Below, one piece after another: positions 9,784 through 18,463 of a DNA stretch of 42,219 nt. The stretch is from the NCBI GenBank assembly GCA_903925075.1, contig CAIYDQ010000214.1, positions 1-42,219 on the forward strand. Reading direction: 5' to 3'. Below the pieces are notes generated by a model, which saw only the letters and a program-made list of their open reading frames with translations, searched no databases and had not been told where the DNA came from. Numbering within the stretch: the first letter of the stretch is position 1; every line of letters starts with the position of its first letter. A program made the translations under genes and the position numbers. This DNA comes from an uncultured Geobacter sp. Lineage in GTDB: Bacteria > Desulfobacterota > Desulfuromonadia > Geobacterales > Geobacteraceae.

Positions 9784-11460
9784 CTACATTTCCAGGATAA
9801 GCGGCAGGATGACCGGCCGCCTCTCGATGGTCTTGTTGAAAAAGCGCCTGAGCACCCGGCGCACCTCCAGCTTCACTTCACTCCAGTCGGTGAGCACCTC
9901 GGCGTTCACCAGGGCGAGCGTGTCCAGCACCACCTTTTTGGCCTCGTCGAGATACTGCTGGCTGTCGTCTTCGAAGACGAAGCCGCGCGAGACGATGTCG
10001 GGGCCGTAGATGATCTCGCCGCTTGACTGGTTGATGCCGATGATCACCACCACCATGCCGTCTTCGGAGAGATGTTTCCTGTCCTTCAAGACCACGTTGC
10101 CGACGTCCCCCACCCCTTTGCCGTCCACGAAGACGCGGCCGGTCTCGACGCGGTCGACGATGCACGCCTCCTCGCCGGCGAAGAGCACCAGGTCGCCGTT
10201 CACCGCCAGGATGCAGCGCTCCTTGGGGGTGCCGACCTTCTGGGCCAGCTGGCTGTGCTTGACCAGGTGCCGGTATTCGCCGTGCACCGGGACGAAGAAG
10301 CGCGGGCGCACCAGGTTGTGCAGGATCTTCAGCTCCTCCTGGCTCGCGTGCCCCGAGACGTGCACCTCGGAGACCTTCTCGTGGATCACCTCGGCGCCGC
10401 GCCGGTACAGGTGGTTCATCAGATCGGAGATGGTTTTCTCGTTGCCGGGGATGAAGCGCGACGAGAGGATCACCGTGTCCCCCTCCTCGATCTTGATCTG
10501 CTTGTGGTCGTCCATGGCGATGCGGGTGAGCGAGCTGCGCGGCTCGCCCTGGCTGCCGGTGGTGATCATGCAGACCTGATCCTTGGGGAGCTTGGGCATC
10601 TCCTTCAGGTCGATCAGCAGGCCGTCGGGAATCGTCAGGTAGCCGAGTTCGCGCGCGATCTGCACGTTGCCGATCATGGAGCGGCCGTTCAGGAGCACCT
10701 TGCGACCGCTTTTCCGGGCCGCATCCACCACCTGCTGCACCCGATGAATGTTGCTGGAGAAGGCGGCGACGATCACCCGGCCCGAGCAGCGCGGGAAGAT
10801 CTCGGCGAAGGCGTCCCCCACCAGGCGCTCCGAGAGCGTGTATCCTTCGCGCTCCACGTTGGTCGAGTCCGCCATCAGGGCCAGCACCCCCTCTTCGCCG
10901 TAGCGGGCGAAGGTGGCGAGGTCGGTAAGCTCCCCGTCGACCGGGGTCTGGTCCAGCTTGAAGTCGCCGGTGTGGATCACCACCCCCTCGGGGGAGCGGA
11001 TCGCCAGGGCGCAGCCGTCCACGATGGAGTGGGCGACCCGGATGAATTCCACCTCGAACTCGCCCAGCGTCACCTTCTGGCGCGGCTTCACCACCCGCAG
11101 GTCGGCCTGCTGGTCGAGGTCGTATTCCTTGAGCTTTTCCTTGACGAAGCCGAGCGTCAGGGCGGTGCCGTAGATGGGAACGTGCAGATCCCGGAGCACG
11201 TAAGGAAGCGCGCCGATGTGGTCCTCGTGGCCGTGGGTGAGCAGGATCGCCCGGACCTTGTCGGCGCGCTCCAGCAGGTAGCCGATGTCCGGGATGACCA
11301 CGTCGATGCCCAGCATGTACGGTTCGGGGAACATCAGGCCGCAGTCGACCACCACGATGTCGTCGCCGTATTCGAAGGCCGCCATGTTCAAGCCGATCTC
11401 GCCCAACCCTCCCAGCGCCACGAACTTCAGCCCGCTGCTTGTTAAACCGGTTACTTCCAA
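9784..11460 (-). CDS. rnj: Ribonuclease J
   Basis: Metallo-beta-lactamase/beta-CASP ribonuclease with endonuclease and 5'-exonuclease activity in mRNA decay and rRNA maturation. 558 residues, normal length. The zinc motif LTHGHEDH is at about 74-81 (His76, His78, Asp80, His81). Further along, GDFKLDQTP and ADSTNVEREG are lactamase motifs and the beta-CASP region includes VHVSGHA and VPVHGEYRH. The C-terminal domain is present. The start is TTG at 11460, with GGAGG six nt before it and no nearby ATG. It is followed by ftsK on the same strand. Presence of RNase J is typical of many deltaproteobacteria, unlike RNase E-only enterics. Confidence 0.95.
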   Translation of the reverse strand: MEVTGLTSSGLKFVALGGLGEIGLNMAAFEYGDDIVVVDCGLMFPEPYMLGIDVVIPDIGYLLERADKVRAILLTHGHEDHIGALPYVLRDLHVPIYGTALTLGFVKEKLKEYDLDQQADLRVVKPRQKVTLGEFEVEFIRVAHSIVDGCALAIRSPEGVVIHTGDFKLDQTPVDGELTDLATFARYGEEGVLALMADSTNVEREGYTLSERLVGDAFAEIFPRCSGRVIVAAFSSNIHRVQQVVDAARKSGRKVLLNGRSMIGNVQIARELGYLTIPDGLLIDLKEMPKLPKDQVCMITTGSQGEPRSSLTRIAMDDHKQIKIEEGDTVILSSRFIPGNEKTISDLMNHLYRRGAEVIHEKVSEVHVSGHASQEELKILHNLVRPRFFVPVHGEYRHLVKHSQLAQKVGTPKERCILAVNGDLVLFAGEEACIVDRVETGRVFVDGKGVGDVGNVVLKDRKHLSEDGMVVVIIGINQSSGEIIYGPDIVSRGFVFEDDSQQYLDEAKKVVLDTLALVNAEVLTDWSEVKLEVRRVLRRFFNKTIERRPVILPLILEM

Positions 11461-11482
11461 AGCTATCCTCCAATTCTTGACC

Positions 11483-11519
11483 GGTCAGACAAAGTCCGAC
11501 AGGTCGGACCGGTCCGACT
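11483..11519. repeat. 9/10-bp GTCC/GGAC repeat upstream of rnj
   Basis: Four imperfect units with cores GTCAGAC, GTCCGAC, GTCGGAC and GTCCGAC in the leader between the 132-residue protein gene and rnj. One unit is 10 bp, so the array is less regular than the other three. The GTCGGACCGGTCCGAC part is a perfect 16-bp palindrome. Confidence 0.6.
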
Positions 11520-11529
11520 GCTCTTGTGG

Positions 11530-11928
11530 TCAGCGCCCCTGCTGCCTTTTCAGCAACTCAGCTATGCGCGCATCGCAGCGTTTGATCCAGTCCTGGCCCG
11601 GCGCGTACAGGCCGGCCACGGCGTAGAATGAGCTCCGAAGCGAGCGGTAGGCGATCAGCGCGCGGGGGAGGTCTCCCTTTTGTTCGGCCATCTCCCCCAG
11701 TTCCCAGAGCCTCTTGGCGCTTCGCTCCACCAGCGAGCTCCCCGGGGTGTACATGTGGATCGCCGATTCGTAGCCGGCCACCGCAGCGTTGAAGTCTCCC
11801 GCGGCCCACCCCTTTTCGCCCTTGTCGAACTGGACGTGTTGCCGATAAAGGGTGTTGCCCCAGATCAGCGCCAGGCTGATCAGCGCTACGGTCGCCACGT
11901 TGACGGCGATGGTCTTAAGCTTCTCCAT
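11530..11928 (-). CDS. Membrane-anchored TPR-like small protein
   Basis: 132 residues. A hydrophobic helix near the N-terminus (about 7-26) with few charges before it suggests an inner-membrane anchor with the rest outside or at the membrane. Residues about 35-110 look like a pair of TPR-type helices (GWAAGDFNAAVAGYESAIHMY, then MAEQKGDLPRALIAYRSL), a protein-protein interaction fold. AGGA is about 7 nt before the ATG. It lies downstream of a tiny membrane protein and plsC, and upstream of rnj. I do not recognise a named family and no enzymatic residues are visible. Confidence 0.72.
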   Translation of the reverse strand: MEKLKTIAVNVATVALISLALIWGNTLYRQHVQFDKGEKGWAAGDFNAAVAGYESAIHMYTPGSSLVERSAKRLWELGEMAEQKGDLPRALIAYRSLRSSFYAVAGLYAPGQDWIKRCDARIAELLKRQQGR

Positions 11929-11952
11929 GCGTTTTTCCTATTACCTTTGGAC

Positions 11953-12135
11953 TCAGCCGCGGAAGAAGCCGGGGACGGCGATCAGCAGCGCGCCCAGCAG
12001 GGCCGCCGCCACTCCGATCAGGACGGCGAGCGCCGCCAGGATATCCAGAGGGCTCTTCAACCGGTGGGCCGCCGGCACCCCCCAACAAACCAGGGCAATG
12101 CCTAAAAACGCCAGGGCCAGATAAGCTGCCACCAT
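11953..12135 (-). CDS. Small two-helix membrane protein
   Basis: 60 residues, almost entirely two hydrophobic helices (about 4-22 and 30-56) joined by a short basic loop (HRLKS). The ATG directly abuts the plsC stop codon (TAG-ATG), so translation is probably coupled to plsC. Function unknown. The hydrophobic pattern, coupling and shared strand argue for a real gene, though small hydrophobic ORFs in GC-rich DNA can be chance. Confidence 0.6.
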   Translation of the reverse strand: MVAAYLALAFLGIALVCWGVPAAHRLKSPLDILAALAVLIGVAAALLGALLIAVPGFFRG

Positions 12136-12831
12136 CTAGTGAACCTCCAGCCTTGCGGCGATCGCCTCGCGCACCAGTTCCATCAGCTCATGTTCCGAGC
12201 TCCCCGCCGTCTCGATGGGCGCGGCGAAGCTGATGCTGATGTTGCCCGGCCTCAGCTCGATGCGGTTTCGGGGGTTGATCTCCCGGCTGCCGTTGATGGT
12301 GAAAGGGACGATCGGCACCCCCGCCTTGACCGCCAGCAGGAACGCCCCGCGTTTGAAAGGGAGCAGCGTACCGTCCAGGGTCCTGGTCCCTTCCGGGAAG
12401 ATCACCACGCTCGCCCCTGCGGCGATCCGCTCGGCGGCCTGTTTCATGCTTTTCAGCGCCTTTCTGCCGTCGCTTCGGTCCAGCGGGATGTATCCCGCGC
12501 GCCTCATAGCGGCGCCGAACACCGGCACCCGGAACAGTTCCTCCTTGGCGACCCAGGCGAACAGGCGCGGGATGGCGACCGAGAGCGCGTGAATGTCGAA
12601 ATTCCCTTGGTGGTTGCCCATGTAGATCACCGGCCCGCTGGTCGGCACCAGCTCCAAGCCGCTGACCGACAGACCGATGCGCGCCACGCGCAGGCACCAG
12701 ACGCTCCAGAACCTGGCGCAGGCGTGCCCCGATCGGCCGCTGGCGTCGAAAAGACCCGCCGTCACCGCAAAGAGAGAGCAAAGAAGCGTGAAGGGGACCA
12801 GGAACAGGAGGTAGAGACGTGCTCGCAACAT
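12136..12831 (-). CDS. plsC: 1-acyl-sn-glycerol-3-phosphate acyltransferase (PlsC family)
   Basis: Transfers an acyl chain to lysophosphatidic acid to make phosphatidic acid at the inner membrane. 231 residues from the chosen ATG at 12831, which has GAGGGGG about 5 nt upstream; the frame is open further upstream, but that part is unlike the family. An N-terminal hydrophobic helix (about 5-27) anchors it. Motif I NHQGNFD carries the catalytic His74 and Asp79 (HX4D), and motif III FPEGTR is at 145-150. The substrate could also be another lysophospholipid. It leads a compact leftward cluster with two small membrane proteins. Confidence 0.92.
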   Translation of the reverse strand: MLRARLYLLFLVPFTLLCSLFAVTAGLFDASGRSGHACARFWSVWCLRVARIGLSVSGLELVPTSGPVIYMGNHQGNFDIHALSVAIPRLFAWVAKEELFRVPVFGAAMRRAGYIPLDRSDGRKALKSMKQAAERIAAGASVVIFPEGTRTLDGTLLPFKRGAFLLAVKAGVPIVPFTINGSREINPRNRIELRPGNISISFAAPIETAGSSEHELMELVREAIAARLEVH

Positions 12832-12996
12832 GCGTACCCCCTCAAGATAATCGGTTACGTTACTTTTTTTTACACGGGGAGTCAAACCATTATTACTGCC
12901 CGGCGACGGCGGCCGAGATGAGCGCCTCGCACAAGCAGGCGCCAGCACCAGCTTGAGCTTGCCCTTTTCCATTTGGTCATGGCAGGAGAAAGCCGG

Positions 12997-13656
12997 TTAT
13001 GGCTTTCTCCTGGCCTGGCTGCGGGTGTGGTAGAGGCGTTCGGTAAAGCCGCCTTCCTTTTCGAAAGCAGCCGCCTGAGCGGCGATTTGGCGGTCGAGGA
13101 GGGAGCAAGCGACCGCGATCAGAGTCACGGCGGCGTTCGCAGCCAGTTCGGCGTAAGTGGACGGCATGGACGGCATGGACGGCGTGGACTCAACGGACGG
13201 TCCATCACGTCCATCACGTCCATCACGTCCATTAAGTCCATGATGTCCACCTCCCAGCCTATGCGTCTCCGCGACCCAGGCCGCCACCTCGTCGGCGCTC
13301 GCGCAGCGTCGGGCGACAAACGCTTTGCGGCGCAGGTCGTCCCGCGTCCACAGAGGCAGTCCCCGCTGCCGCAAGAAGTCTTCGTAGTCGAGGCGCAGTT
13401 CTTCCAGGCTTGCCCGAGCCACGTTAGTCAGCTTCAGCTCCGTTTTTTTGGAAGTGCCGGAAGCCTGACTTCCCTCTGCGATATTTTGCACCCCGCTGCG
13501 CGCCGCCTGCACCATCTGATCGCGCGTGCGGCTGAACCGGTCGATGTAGCGTTCGCAAAACCGGACCGTAACGTCATAGGCAAGTTGGGCAACCTGGAAA
13601 CTTTTCAGGTTGCGGTAGCCGCCATGCTTCGGAATCAACCCTTCCCCGTCACCCAT
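12997..13656 (-). CDS. Four-helix-bundle protein with repeat-encoded linker
   Basis: 219 residues. Residues about 10-100 match the four-helix-bundle family related to proteins encoded in rRNA intervening sequences (SFQVAQLAYDVTVRFCERYI, then DQMVQAARSGVQNIAEGS and ARASLEELRLDYEDFLRQR). The family is structural and its function unknown. The C-terminal part (about 170-219) has another helix (AELAANAAVTLIAVACSLLDRQI), as in the four-helix-bundle suffix variants. Between them, about residues 135-166 are Gly/Arg/Asp then Pro/Ser/Met-rich and are translated from a 9-bp tandem array. The ATG at 13656 is chosen because AAGGAGG is 7 nt upstream; a longer frame to 13809 would translate a second 9-bp array as Gly-rich sequence and is rejected. 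Confidence 0.82.
   Translation of the reverse strand: MGDGEGLIPKHGGYRNLKSFQVAQLAYDVTVRFCERYIDRFSRTRDQMVQAARSGVQNIAEGSQASGTSKKTELKLTNVARASLEELRLDYEDFLRQRGLPLWTRDDLRRKAFVARRCASADEVAAWVAETHRLGGGHHGLNGRDGRDGRDGPSVESTPSMPSMPSTYAELAANAAVTLIAVACSLLDRQIAAQAAAFEKEGGFTERLYHTRSQARRKP
13158..13253. repeat. 9-bp tandem array inside the four-helix-bundle gene
   Basis: About ten contiguous 9-bp units in two opposed blocks. 13158-13193 carries units like tggacggca; 13200-13253 carries units like gtccatcac. The junction forms an inverted repeat. Nine bases equal three codons, so unit gain or loss keeps the frame. The minus strand encodes repeated GRD then TPS/MPS triplets in the linker of the protein. Confidence 0.85.
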
Positions 13657-13679
13657 GAAAAAGCCTCCTTCACCATTCA

Positions 13680-13760
13680 GTCCACAAAGTCCACAAAGTC
13701 CATTTTGTCCACCACGTCCATTTTGTCCACCACGTCCATTTTGTCCACCACGTCCATGCT
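13680..13760. repeat. 9-bp tandem array upstream of the four-helix-bundle gene, 9 units
   Basis: Nine exact-length units, each beginning GTCCA: two of gtccacaaa, three of gtccatttt alternating with three of gtccaccac, and a last gtccatgct. The array lies in the leader of the four-helix-bundle gene, 24 nt upstream of its ATG. It is the most regular of the four arrays in the window. Confidence 0.9.
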
Positions 13761-13949
13761 GTTTGCAGTCAGGGTCGGACATTAACTCAATTTCTGTTGC
13801 GTCCGGCAAGCCCTTCGTGATATGGCTAGCCTCTATATTCCACCGCGTTATGCTGTCATTAAAGCACCGTCAGTCCACCGTCAGTCGTTGTTTTAGCCGC
13901 GGCCAAAACTTTTCGATACTACCCAAAAGAGAGAGAGGAGAACATTTAC

Positions 13950-14411
13950 ATGGCAAGTCTCAACAAGGTGATGCTCATAGGAAATCTCGGCAAGGACCCC
14001 GAGGTGCGCTACACCGCCGGCGGCACCGCCGTCGCCTCCTTCTCGCTCGCCACCTCGGAGAAATTCAAGAACAAGAACGGCGATTTCGAAGAGAAGACGG
14101 AATGGCACAACATCACGCTCTGGGCGCGGCTTGCCGAGATTGCCGGCGAGTACCTCTCCAAGGGGAAGACCGTATACATCGAAGGGCGGCTGCAGACCAG
14201 GAAATGGCAGGACAAGGAGGGCAAGGATCGCTACACGACCGAGATCGTCGGCGAGAAGATGCAGATGCTTTCCGGCAAGGGCGAAGGCGGCGGCAGCGGA
14301 AGCGGCGGCGGACAGCGCCCGGCCCAAGGCAGGCCGTCCCAGCAGGAACACAGCCAGGGGAACTCCTACCAGGAGCCGGTATTCAACCCGGACGACGAGA
14401 TCCCGTTCTGA
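13950..14411 (+). CDS. ssb: Single-stranded DNA-binding protein
   Basis: 153 residues. OB-fold in residues 1-105, opening with [19 protein letters not shown] and including [21 protein letters not shown] and [13 protein letters not shown], the standard SSB pattern. A Gly/Gln/Ser-rich flexible linker (about 110-145) leads to the acidic tip DDEIPF, which docks repair and replication enzymes. GAGGAG precedes the ATG. A strong terminator follows, so it is a single-gene unit. A direct repeat caccgtcagtc occurs twice in the leader (near 13865-13887). Confidence 0.97.
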   Translation: MASLNKVMLIGNLGKDPEVRYTAGGTAVASFSLATSEKFKNKNGDFEEKTEWHNITLWARLAEIAGEYLSKGKTVYIEGRLQTRKWQDKEGKDRYTTEIVGEKMQMLSGKGEGGGSGSGGGQRPAQGRPSQQEHSQGNSYQEPVFNPDDEIPF

Positions 14412-14442
14412 CAGCCCGGACGCAAACCCGGCCGGCGCAAAT

Positions 14443-14481
14443 AAAAAAGGCGTGCAAATCTTCGGATTGCACGCCTTTTTT
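14443..14481 (+). terminator. Intrinsic terminator of ssb
   Basis: An 11-bp stem (GGCGTGCAATC type, one bulged A) closed by a C-UUCG-G tetraloop, with six A before and six T after. The symmetry of A and T runs means it may also work leftward, though the convergent hydroxylase gene ends 67 nt further on. Confidence 0.93.
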
Positions 14482-14547
14482 GCTGTATGCCCTTAAAAAC
14501 AGAAGCGACTAGCCGCAACTATGTACCGCGCGGCTCAATACTTGCCG

Positions 14548-16719
14548 TCATGCCTTCCCCGGCCGCGCCGCCAGGACGTTCTCCGGCGTGAGAGGCAGGG
14601 AGCGGACGCGGATGCCGCTGACCGCAAAGAGGGCGTTGGCCACCGCCGGCGCAATCGGAGGGACTCCCGGTTCGCCGACGCCACCGGGCGGATCCACACT
14701 GGCAACGATGTGGACTTCCACCTTGGGCATGGCGTTCATGGCGACCAGAGGGTAGCTGTCGAAATTCCCCTGTTCCACCCGACCTTTTTTCAGGGTGATG
14801 GCGCCATAGAGGGCAGCCGACAGGCCGAAGGCGATGCCGGATTCCATCTGGGCCTTGACCGTATCGGGATTGACGACCTTCCCGCAGTCCAAGGCGCATA
14901 CTACCCGATGAACCGTCACCTCCCCCTTGACATCGACGGAAACCTCCGCCACTTGGGCGACGTAGCTGCCGAAACATTCCTGCACCGCTATCCCCCGACC
15001 ACGTCCCTTGGCAAGCGGAGCGCCCCAACCCGATTTGCCGGCGGCCAGATCCAGAACCTTGAGGATGCGGGGATGCTCTTTCAGCAGCGCTCTGCGGTAG
15101 TGATAGGGGTCTTGGCCTGCGGCGTGGGCGAGCTCGTCCAGGAAACTCTCCATGACGAACCCGGTGTGCGAATACCCCACCGAGCGCCACCAGAGCACCG
15201 GGACCCGGCTTTTGGTGGTGTGCAGTTCCACCTGGAGGTTAGGAATCCGGTAGGGTGTGTCGGCAGCCCCCTCGACCGAGGTGCGGTCGATGCCGTCCTT
15301 GACCATGCCTTTCTCAAACGCGGTGCCGGCTACGATCGACTGCCCCACGATCCGGTGCAGCCAGGCTAGCGGCATGCCCCGGCCATCGAGGCAGGCGGAG
15401 ATCCGATCGTGCCACATGGGACGGTAATATCCCCCTCTCATATCGTCTTCGCGGCTCCAGATCACCTTCACCGGCCGCCTAACCGCCGCTGCCACCTGCA
15501 CCGCCTGGACCACGAAGTCCGAGTCGGGATTGGCGCGGCGACCGAACCCCCCACCGAGGAAGGTGGTCTCCAGGGTCACCTGCTCCGGCTTCAACCCCGC
15601 CGCCCGCGCCGCCGCATCGCGGTCCACGGTCTGGAATTGGCTGCCGGTCCGGATCAGGCAACTGTCCGCTTTCAGATCCACGAAGCAGTTGAGCGGCTCC
15701 ATGGTGGCATGGGCCAGGTACGGAACCTCGTACTGCGCATCGAATCGCCGGCTTGCCGAAGCCAAGGTAGCGGCGGCATCCCCTTCCCTGCGGGCGACCA
15801 GGCCTGGTGTCTCAGACAGTCGGGCATATTCGGCGCGCATGGACGGGGTCGACAGCGCGGCCCCGTCCCCTTCATCCCACTCGATCGTCAAGGCGGCGCG
15901 CCCTTTCAGCGCCGGCCAGTAACCGTCGGCCACGACCGCCACGCCGGCGTCCACCGCCACGACCTGCCTGACGCCCGAGAGGGCCAAGGCCCCGGCAGGG
16001 TCGAAGGCTTTCACCTTCGCGCCGAACACCGGTGGGCGGGCGATGACGCAGGTGAGCATACCGGGAACGCTGACGTCGATGCCGAAAATGGCGGCGCCGT
16101 TTATCTTGGCCGGGCTGTCCAGGCGGTGCAACGGCTTGCCCAGCAGGGTGCCGGCGCCCCCCTTCAGCTTCGGTTTTTTGGGTACCGGCAGGGCGGCCGC
16201 CTTGGCGGCCAGCGCGCCGAATCCGAGCTTTTTCCCGCCCGGTCCCAGGATCGCGCCGTTTTCGGCGCGGCATTGCGACGGGGCAACCTGCCATTGCCGC
16301 GCCGCGGCGGCAATCAGCATCTCCCTGGCCGCGGCCCCGGCAAGGGAGAGACGCTCCCACTCCGTGCGCACGCTGCTGCTCCCCCCGGTGACCATGATCG
16401 GGGCGGAGACCCGGTTGTATTGGGGGGCCACCGGCGACGCCTGGAAAGCGACCATGCTCCAGTCGCAGCAGAGCTCCTCGGCAACCAGCATGGGCAGCGA
16501 GGTGTAGACGCCCTGCCCCATTTCGGACTTATTGACGATCACGGTCACGCGCCCATCGGCCGCGATCCTGAGGAAGGCATTGGGGGCGAATGCGCTCCCG
16601 GTCGCGGCCAGCAGGTCGCGCCTGCCGAACGGCAGCTGGCAGGCCAGCAGCAATCCCCCGCCGGCCAGCGCGCTGCTGACGATGAACTGACGCCGGTTCA
16701 TTCCCTGGTTCGCGCTCAT
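14548..16719 (-). CDS. Tat-exported molybdopterin hydroxylase large subunit (IorB-like)
   Basis: Molybdenum-cofactor subunit of the xanthine oxidase family, closest in type to isoquinoline 1-oxidoreductase beta subunit or membrane-side aldehyde dehydrogenases. It hydroxylates an aldehyde or N-heterocycle. 723 residues from the ATG at 16719. A twin-arginine signal (NRRQFIVSS at 8-16, then a hydrophobic stretch) shows periplasmic export of the folded enzyme. Later motifs are [18 protein letters not shown] and the C-terminal GVGEPGVPP, whose Glu (near 680) is the catalytic base position. It overlaps the [2Fe-2S] subunit gene by 4 nt (ATGA). The small subunit lacks a signal and would be carried along by the large one. 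Substrate unknown. A divergent AraC regulator probably controls the pair. Confidence 0.92.
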   Translation of the reverse strand: MSANQGMNRRQFIVSSALAGGGLLLACQLPFGRRDLLAATGSAFAPNAFLRIAADGRVTVIVNKSEMGQGVYTSLPMLVAEELCCDWSMVAFQASPVAPQYNRVSAPIMVTGGSSSVRTEWERLSLAGAAAREMLIAAAARQWQVAPSQCRAENGAILGPGGKKLGFGALAAKAAALPVPKKPKLKGGAGTLLGKPLHRLDSPAKINGAAIFGIDVSVPGMLTCVIARPPVFGAKVKAFDPAGALALSGVRQVVAVDAGVAVVADGYWPALKGRAALTIEWDEGDGAALSTPSMRAEYARLSETPGLVARREGDAAATLASASRRFDAQYEVPYLAHATMEPLNCFVDLKADSCLIRTGSQFQTVDRDAAARAAGLKPEQVTLETTFLGGGFGRRANPDSDFVVQAVQVAAAVRRPVKVIWSREDDMRGGYYRPMWHDRISACLDGRGMPLAWLHRIVGQSIVAGTAFEKGMVKDGIDRTSVEGAADTPYRIPNLQVELHTTKSRVPVLWWRSVGYSHTGFVMESFLDELAHAAGQDPYHYRRALLKEHPRILKVLDLAAGKSGWGAPLAKGRGRGIAVQECFGSYVAQVAEVSVDVKGEVTVHRVVCALDCGKVVNPDTVKAQMESGIAFGLSAALYGAITLKKGRVEQGNFDSYPLVAMNAMPKVEVHIVASVDPPGGVGEPGVPPIAPAVANALFAVSGIRVRSLPLTPENVLAARPGKA

Positions 16720-17168
16720 GGTTTCCCCCCGGTCCCTGCAGCGGTGTGGATCGCCCGACGGATGCGGCCGTAGGTGCCGCAGCGGCAGAGATTGCCGCTC
16801 ATGGCGGCGTCGATGTCGGCGTCGGTCGGCCGCGGCTTTTCCTTCAACAGGGCGACGGCGGCCACGATCTGCCCCGGTTGGCAGTAGCCGCACTGGGACG
16901 CCTCCTCCGCCAGCCACGCCTTTTTCACCGGGTGATCGGCGGCAATTCCCTCGATGGTCACGATCCGTTTCCCCTGCACGTCCTTGACCGGCGTTACGCA
17001 GGAGCGCTGCGGCGCGCCGTCGATCAGCACCGTGCAGGCCCCGCAGAGTCCTTCGCCGCAGCCGAACTTGCTGCCGGTCAGCCCCAACTGTTCGCGCAGG
17101 ACCCATAACAGCGGAGTCTCCGGGTCCACCTTCACCGCATGTTCCTTGCCGTTGACCACCAGGATCAT
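16716..17168 (-). CDS. [2Fe-2S] small subunit of the molybdenum hydroxylase (IorA-like)
   Basis: Electron-transfer subunit of 150 residues with two [2Fe-2S] clusters. The plant-type ferredoxin half has Cys37, 42, 45 and 57 ([10 protein letters not shown] then C); the helical half has Cys93, 96, 128 and 130 (CGYC and CRC). All eight ligands are present. The start at 17168 is chosen for AAAGGAGG 5 nt upstream, although the frame is open to 17231. It is the first gene of the two-gene operon and is translationally coupled to the large subunit. It has no own signal peptide. Electrons probably pass to a periplasmic cytochrome; no cytochrome gene lies beside it in the window. Confidence 0.94.
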   Translation of the reverse strand: MILVVNGKEHAVKVDPETPLLWVLREQLGLTGSKFGCGEGLCGACTVLIDGAPQRSCVTPVKDVQGKRIVTIEGIAADHPVKKAWLAEEASQCGYCQPGQIVAAVALLKEKPRPTDADIDAAMSGNLCRCGTYGRIRRAIHTAAGTGGKP

Positions 17169-17299
17169 CGCTTCCTCCTTTAATCGTTCGGCCCTGTTCA
17201 CGCCGTACTGTTCGTCGCCACCATAACGCACTCCCGCGGATCGAGGGTAGAACGATCCTGTCGATTTTTTGCCTAATCCTCGTATCCCTTCAATAACTG

Positions 17300-17328
17300 T
17301 TGCGCTGCAAAAACCGATCGGCTAGGAT
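17300..17328 (+). promoter_or_regulatory. Possible promoter of the araC-family gene
   Basis: TTGCGC (17300-17305), 17-nt spacer, TAGGAT (17323-17328). The match to sigma-70 boxes is weak, but the spacing is ideal and the position fits, 57 nt before the ATG. The 217-bp gap between the divergent units should also hold the activator sites; no clear repeat was found by eye. Confidence 0.3.
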
Positions 17329-17385
17329 TTCAGGAACGGAACCGATCAGGAAACGGCAGATACGCCCGCATTTGAGGAGAGCACG

Positions 17386-18288
17386 ATGGAAGAGGCACTG
17401 GAAAATTTGCGGCGCAGCATTGCCCGATGGACCGAAAAGGGCGAGCAACAGGTAACCGCAGTCCCCGGCCTGTCGCTTTTCCGGCGCGATGAGCCGACCG
17501 AGCCGATCAGCGGCATCTACGACCCGAGCATCTGCCTGGTCGCGCAAGGGGCCAAGCGCGTGCTGCTCGGAGACGACACCTATGTGTACGACGCGCATCA
17601 CTTTTTGATCACCTCGGTGCATCTGCCGACCATCGTGCAGATTACCGAAGCCAGCCCGGAAAAGCCGTATCTGGGGCTCAGGTTAAAGTTCGACCAGCGC
17701 GAGACCCTGCAACTAATGGCCGACAGCAATCTTCCCGCGCCGCGCGCCCAGCAGACCAGCCGCGCCATGGCGACCGGCGAGGTCGATCAGCCGCTGGTCG
17801 CCGCCTTCCTGCGGCTGATCGAGCTGCTTGCCGACGAGAAGGACATCCCCATCCTGGCCCCCATCATCCAGCGCGAAATCATCTATCGTTTGCTGGTGGG
17901 CGACCAGGGCGCGCGTCTGCGTCAGATCGCCTCGGCGGGAAGCCAGAGCCATCAGATAGCGCGGGCCATCGACTGGTTGAAGGGGAACTTCGCGCAACCG
18001 TTGCGCATCGAAGAGCTGGCAGTGGAGGCCCGCATGAGCACCTCCACCTTTCATCACCACTTCCGATCCATGACCGCGCTCAGCCCGTTGCAGTACCAGA
18101 AACAGCTTCGCCTGCAAGAGGCCAGGCGTCTGATGCTGGCGGAACATCTCGACGCCGCGACCGCTGCTTTTCAGGTAGGGTACGAGAGCCCTTCGCAGTT
18201 CAGCCGGGAGTACAACCGCCTGTTCGGGGCGCCGCCTTTACGCGACATCTCCAAACTTCGTCAGGTCTCTTCAACGGCAAATGCCTGA
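17386..18288 (+). CDS. AraC-family transcriptional regulator
   Basis: 300 residues: an N-terminal AraC_N-type ligand domain (about 15-170, PISGIYDPSICLVAQGAKRVLLGDDTY) and a C-terminal double helix-turn-helix (about 195-290, including LAVEARMSTSTFHHHFRSMTALSPLQYQKQLRL and AFQVGYESPSQFSREYNRLFG). Such proteins usually activate a neighbouring redox or detoxification gene in response to an aldehyde or aromatic signal. It is divergent from the molybdenum hydroxylase operon, the most likely target. GAGGAG is about 7 nt before the ATG. The ligand is unknown. Confidence 0.93.
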   Translation: MEEALENLRRSIARWTEKGEQQVTAVPGLSLFRRDEPTEPISGIYDPSICLVAQGAKRVLLGDDTYVYDAHHFLITSVHLPTIVQITEASPEKPYLGLRLKFDQRETLQLMADSNLPAPRAQQTSRAMATGEVDQPLVAAFLRLIELLADEKDIPILAPIIQREIIYRLLVGDQGARLRQIASAGSQSHQIARAIDWLKGNFAQPLRIEELAVEARMSTSTFHHHFRSMTALSPLQYQKQLRLQEARRLMLAEHLDAATAAFQVGYESPSQFSREYNRLFGAPPLRDISKLRQVSSTANA

Positions 18289-18435
18289 GCACGAGCCTGC
18301 GGTCGTTTCCCGGCCGGCAATGCCGGTTACGCCGGCGCCGACGCCCCCTCGAACCGGTCGCCGGCGCCGTCAAGGCCGAAGCCTCCCTTACGCCGCCCTC
18401 CCGCACTCCCTCCTATTCGTTAGCTAGCGCTTAAT

Positions 18436-18463
18436 TAGACAATCTGACTGCCGCCGGTATACT
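18436..18463 (+). promoter_or_regulatory. Sigma-70-like promoter for the icmF-type gene
   Basis: TAGACA (18436-18441), 16-nt spacer, TATACT (18458-18463): five of six matches in each box. The predicted leader to the ATG at 18555 is about 85 nt. The rest of the 266-bp gap after the AraC gene is GC-rich and holds a direct repeat of gccggcgccg but no gene. Confidence 0.55.

Noticed and set aside
12832-12972. Longer start for the PlsC gene
   Set aside because: The added 47 residues are Arg/Pro-rich and unlike the family; the ATG at 12831 has a good ribosome site and begins a membrane anchor.
13680-13760. CRISPR array
   Set aside because: The period is only 9 bp with no repeat-spacer alternation of the needed length, and there are no cas genes.
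13657-13809. Longer start for the four-helix-bundle protein
   Set aside because: It would translate the leader 9-bp array as Gly-rich repeats; AAGGAGG before 13656 settles the start.
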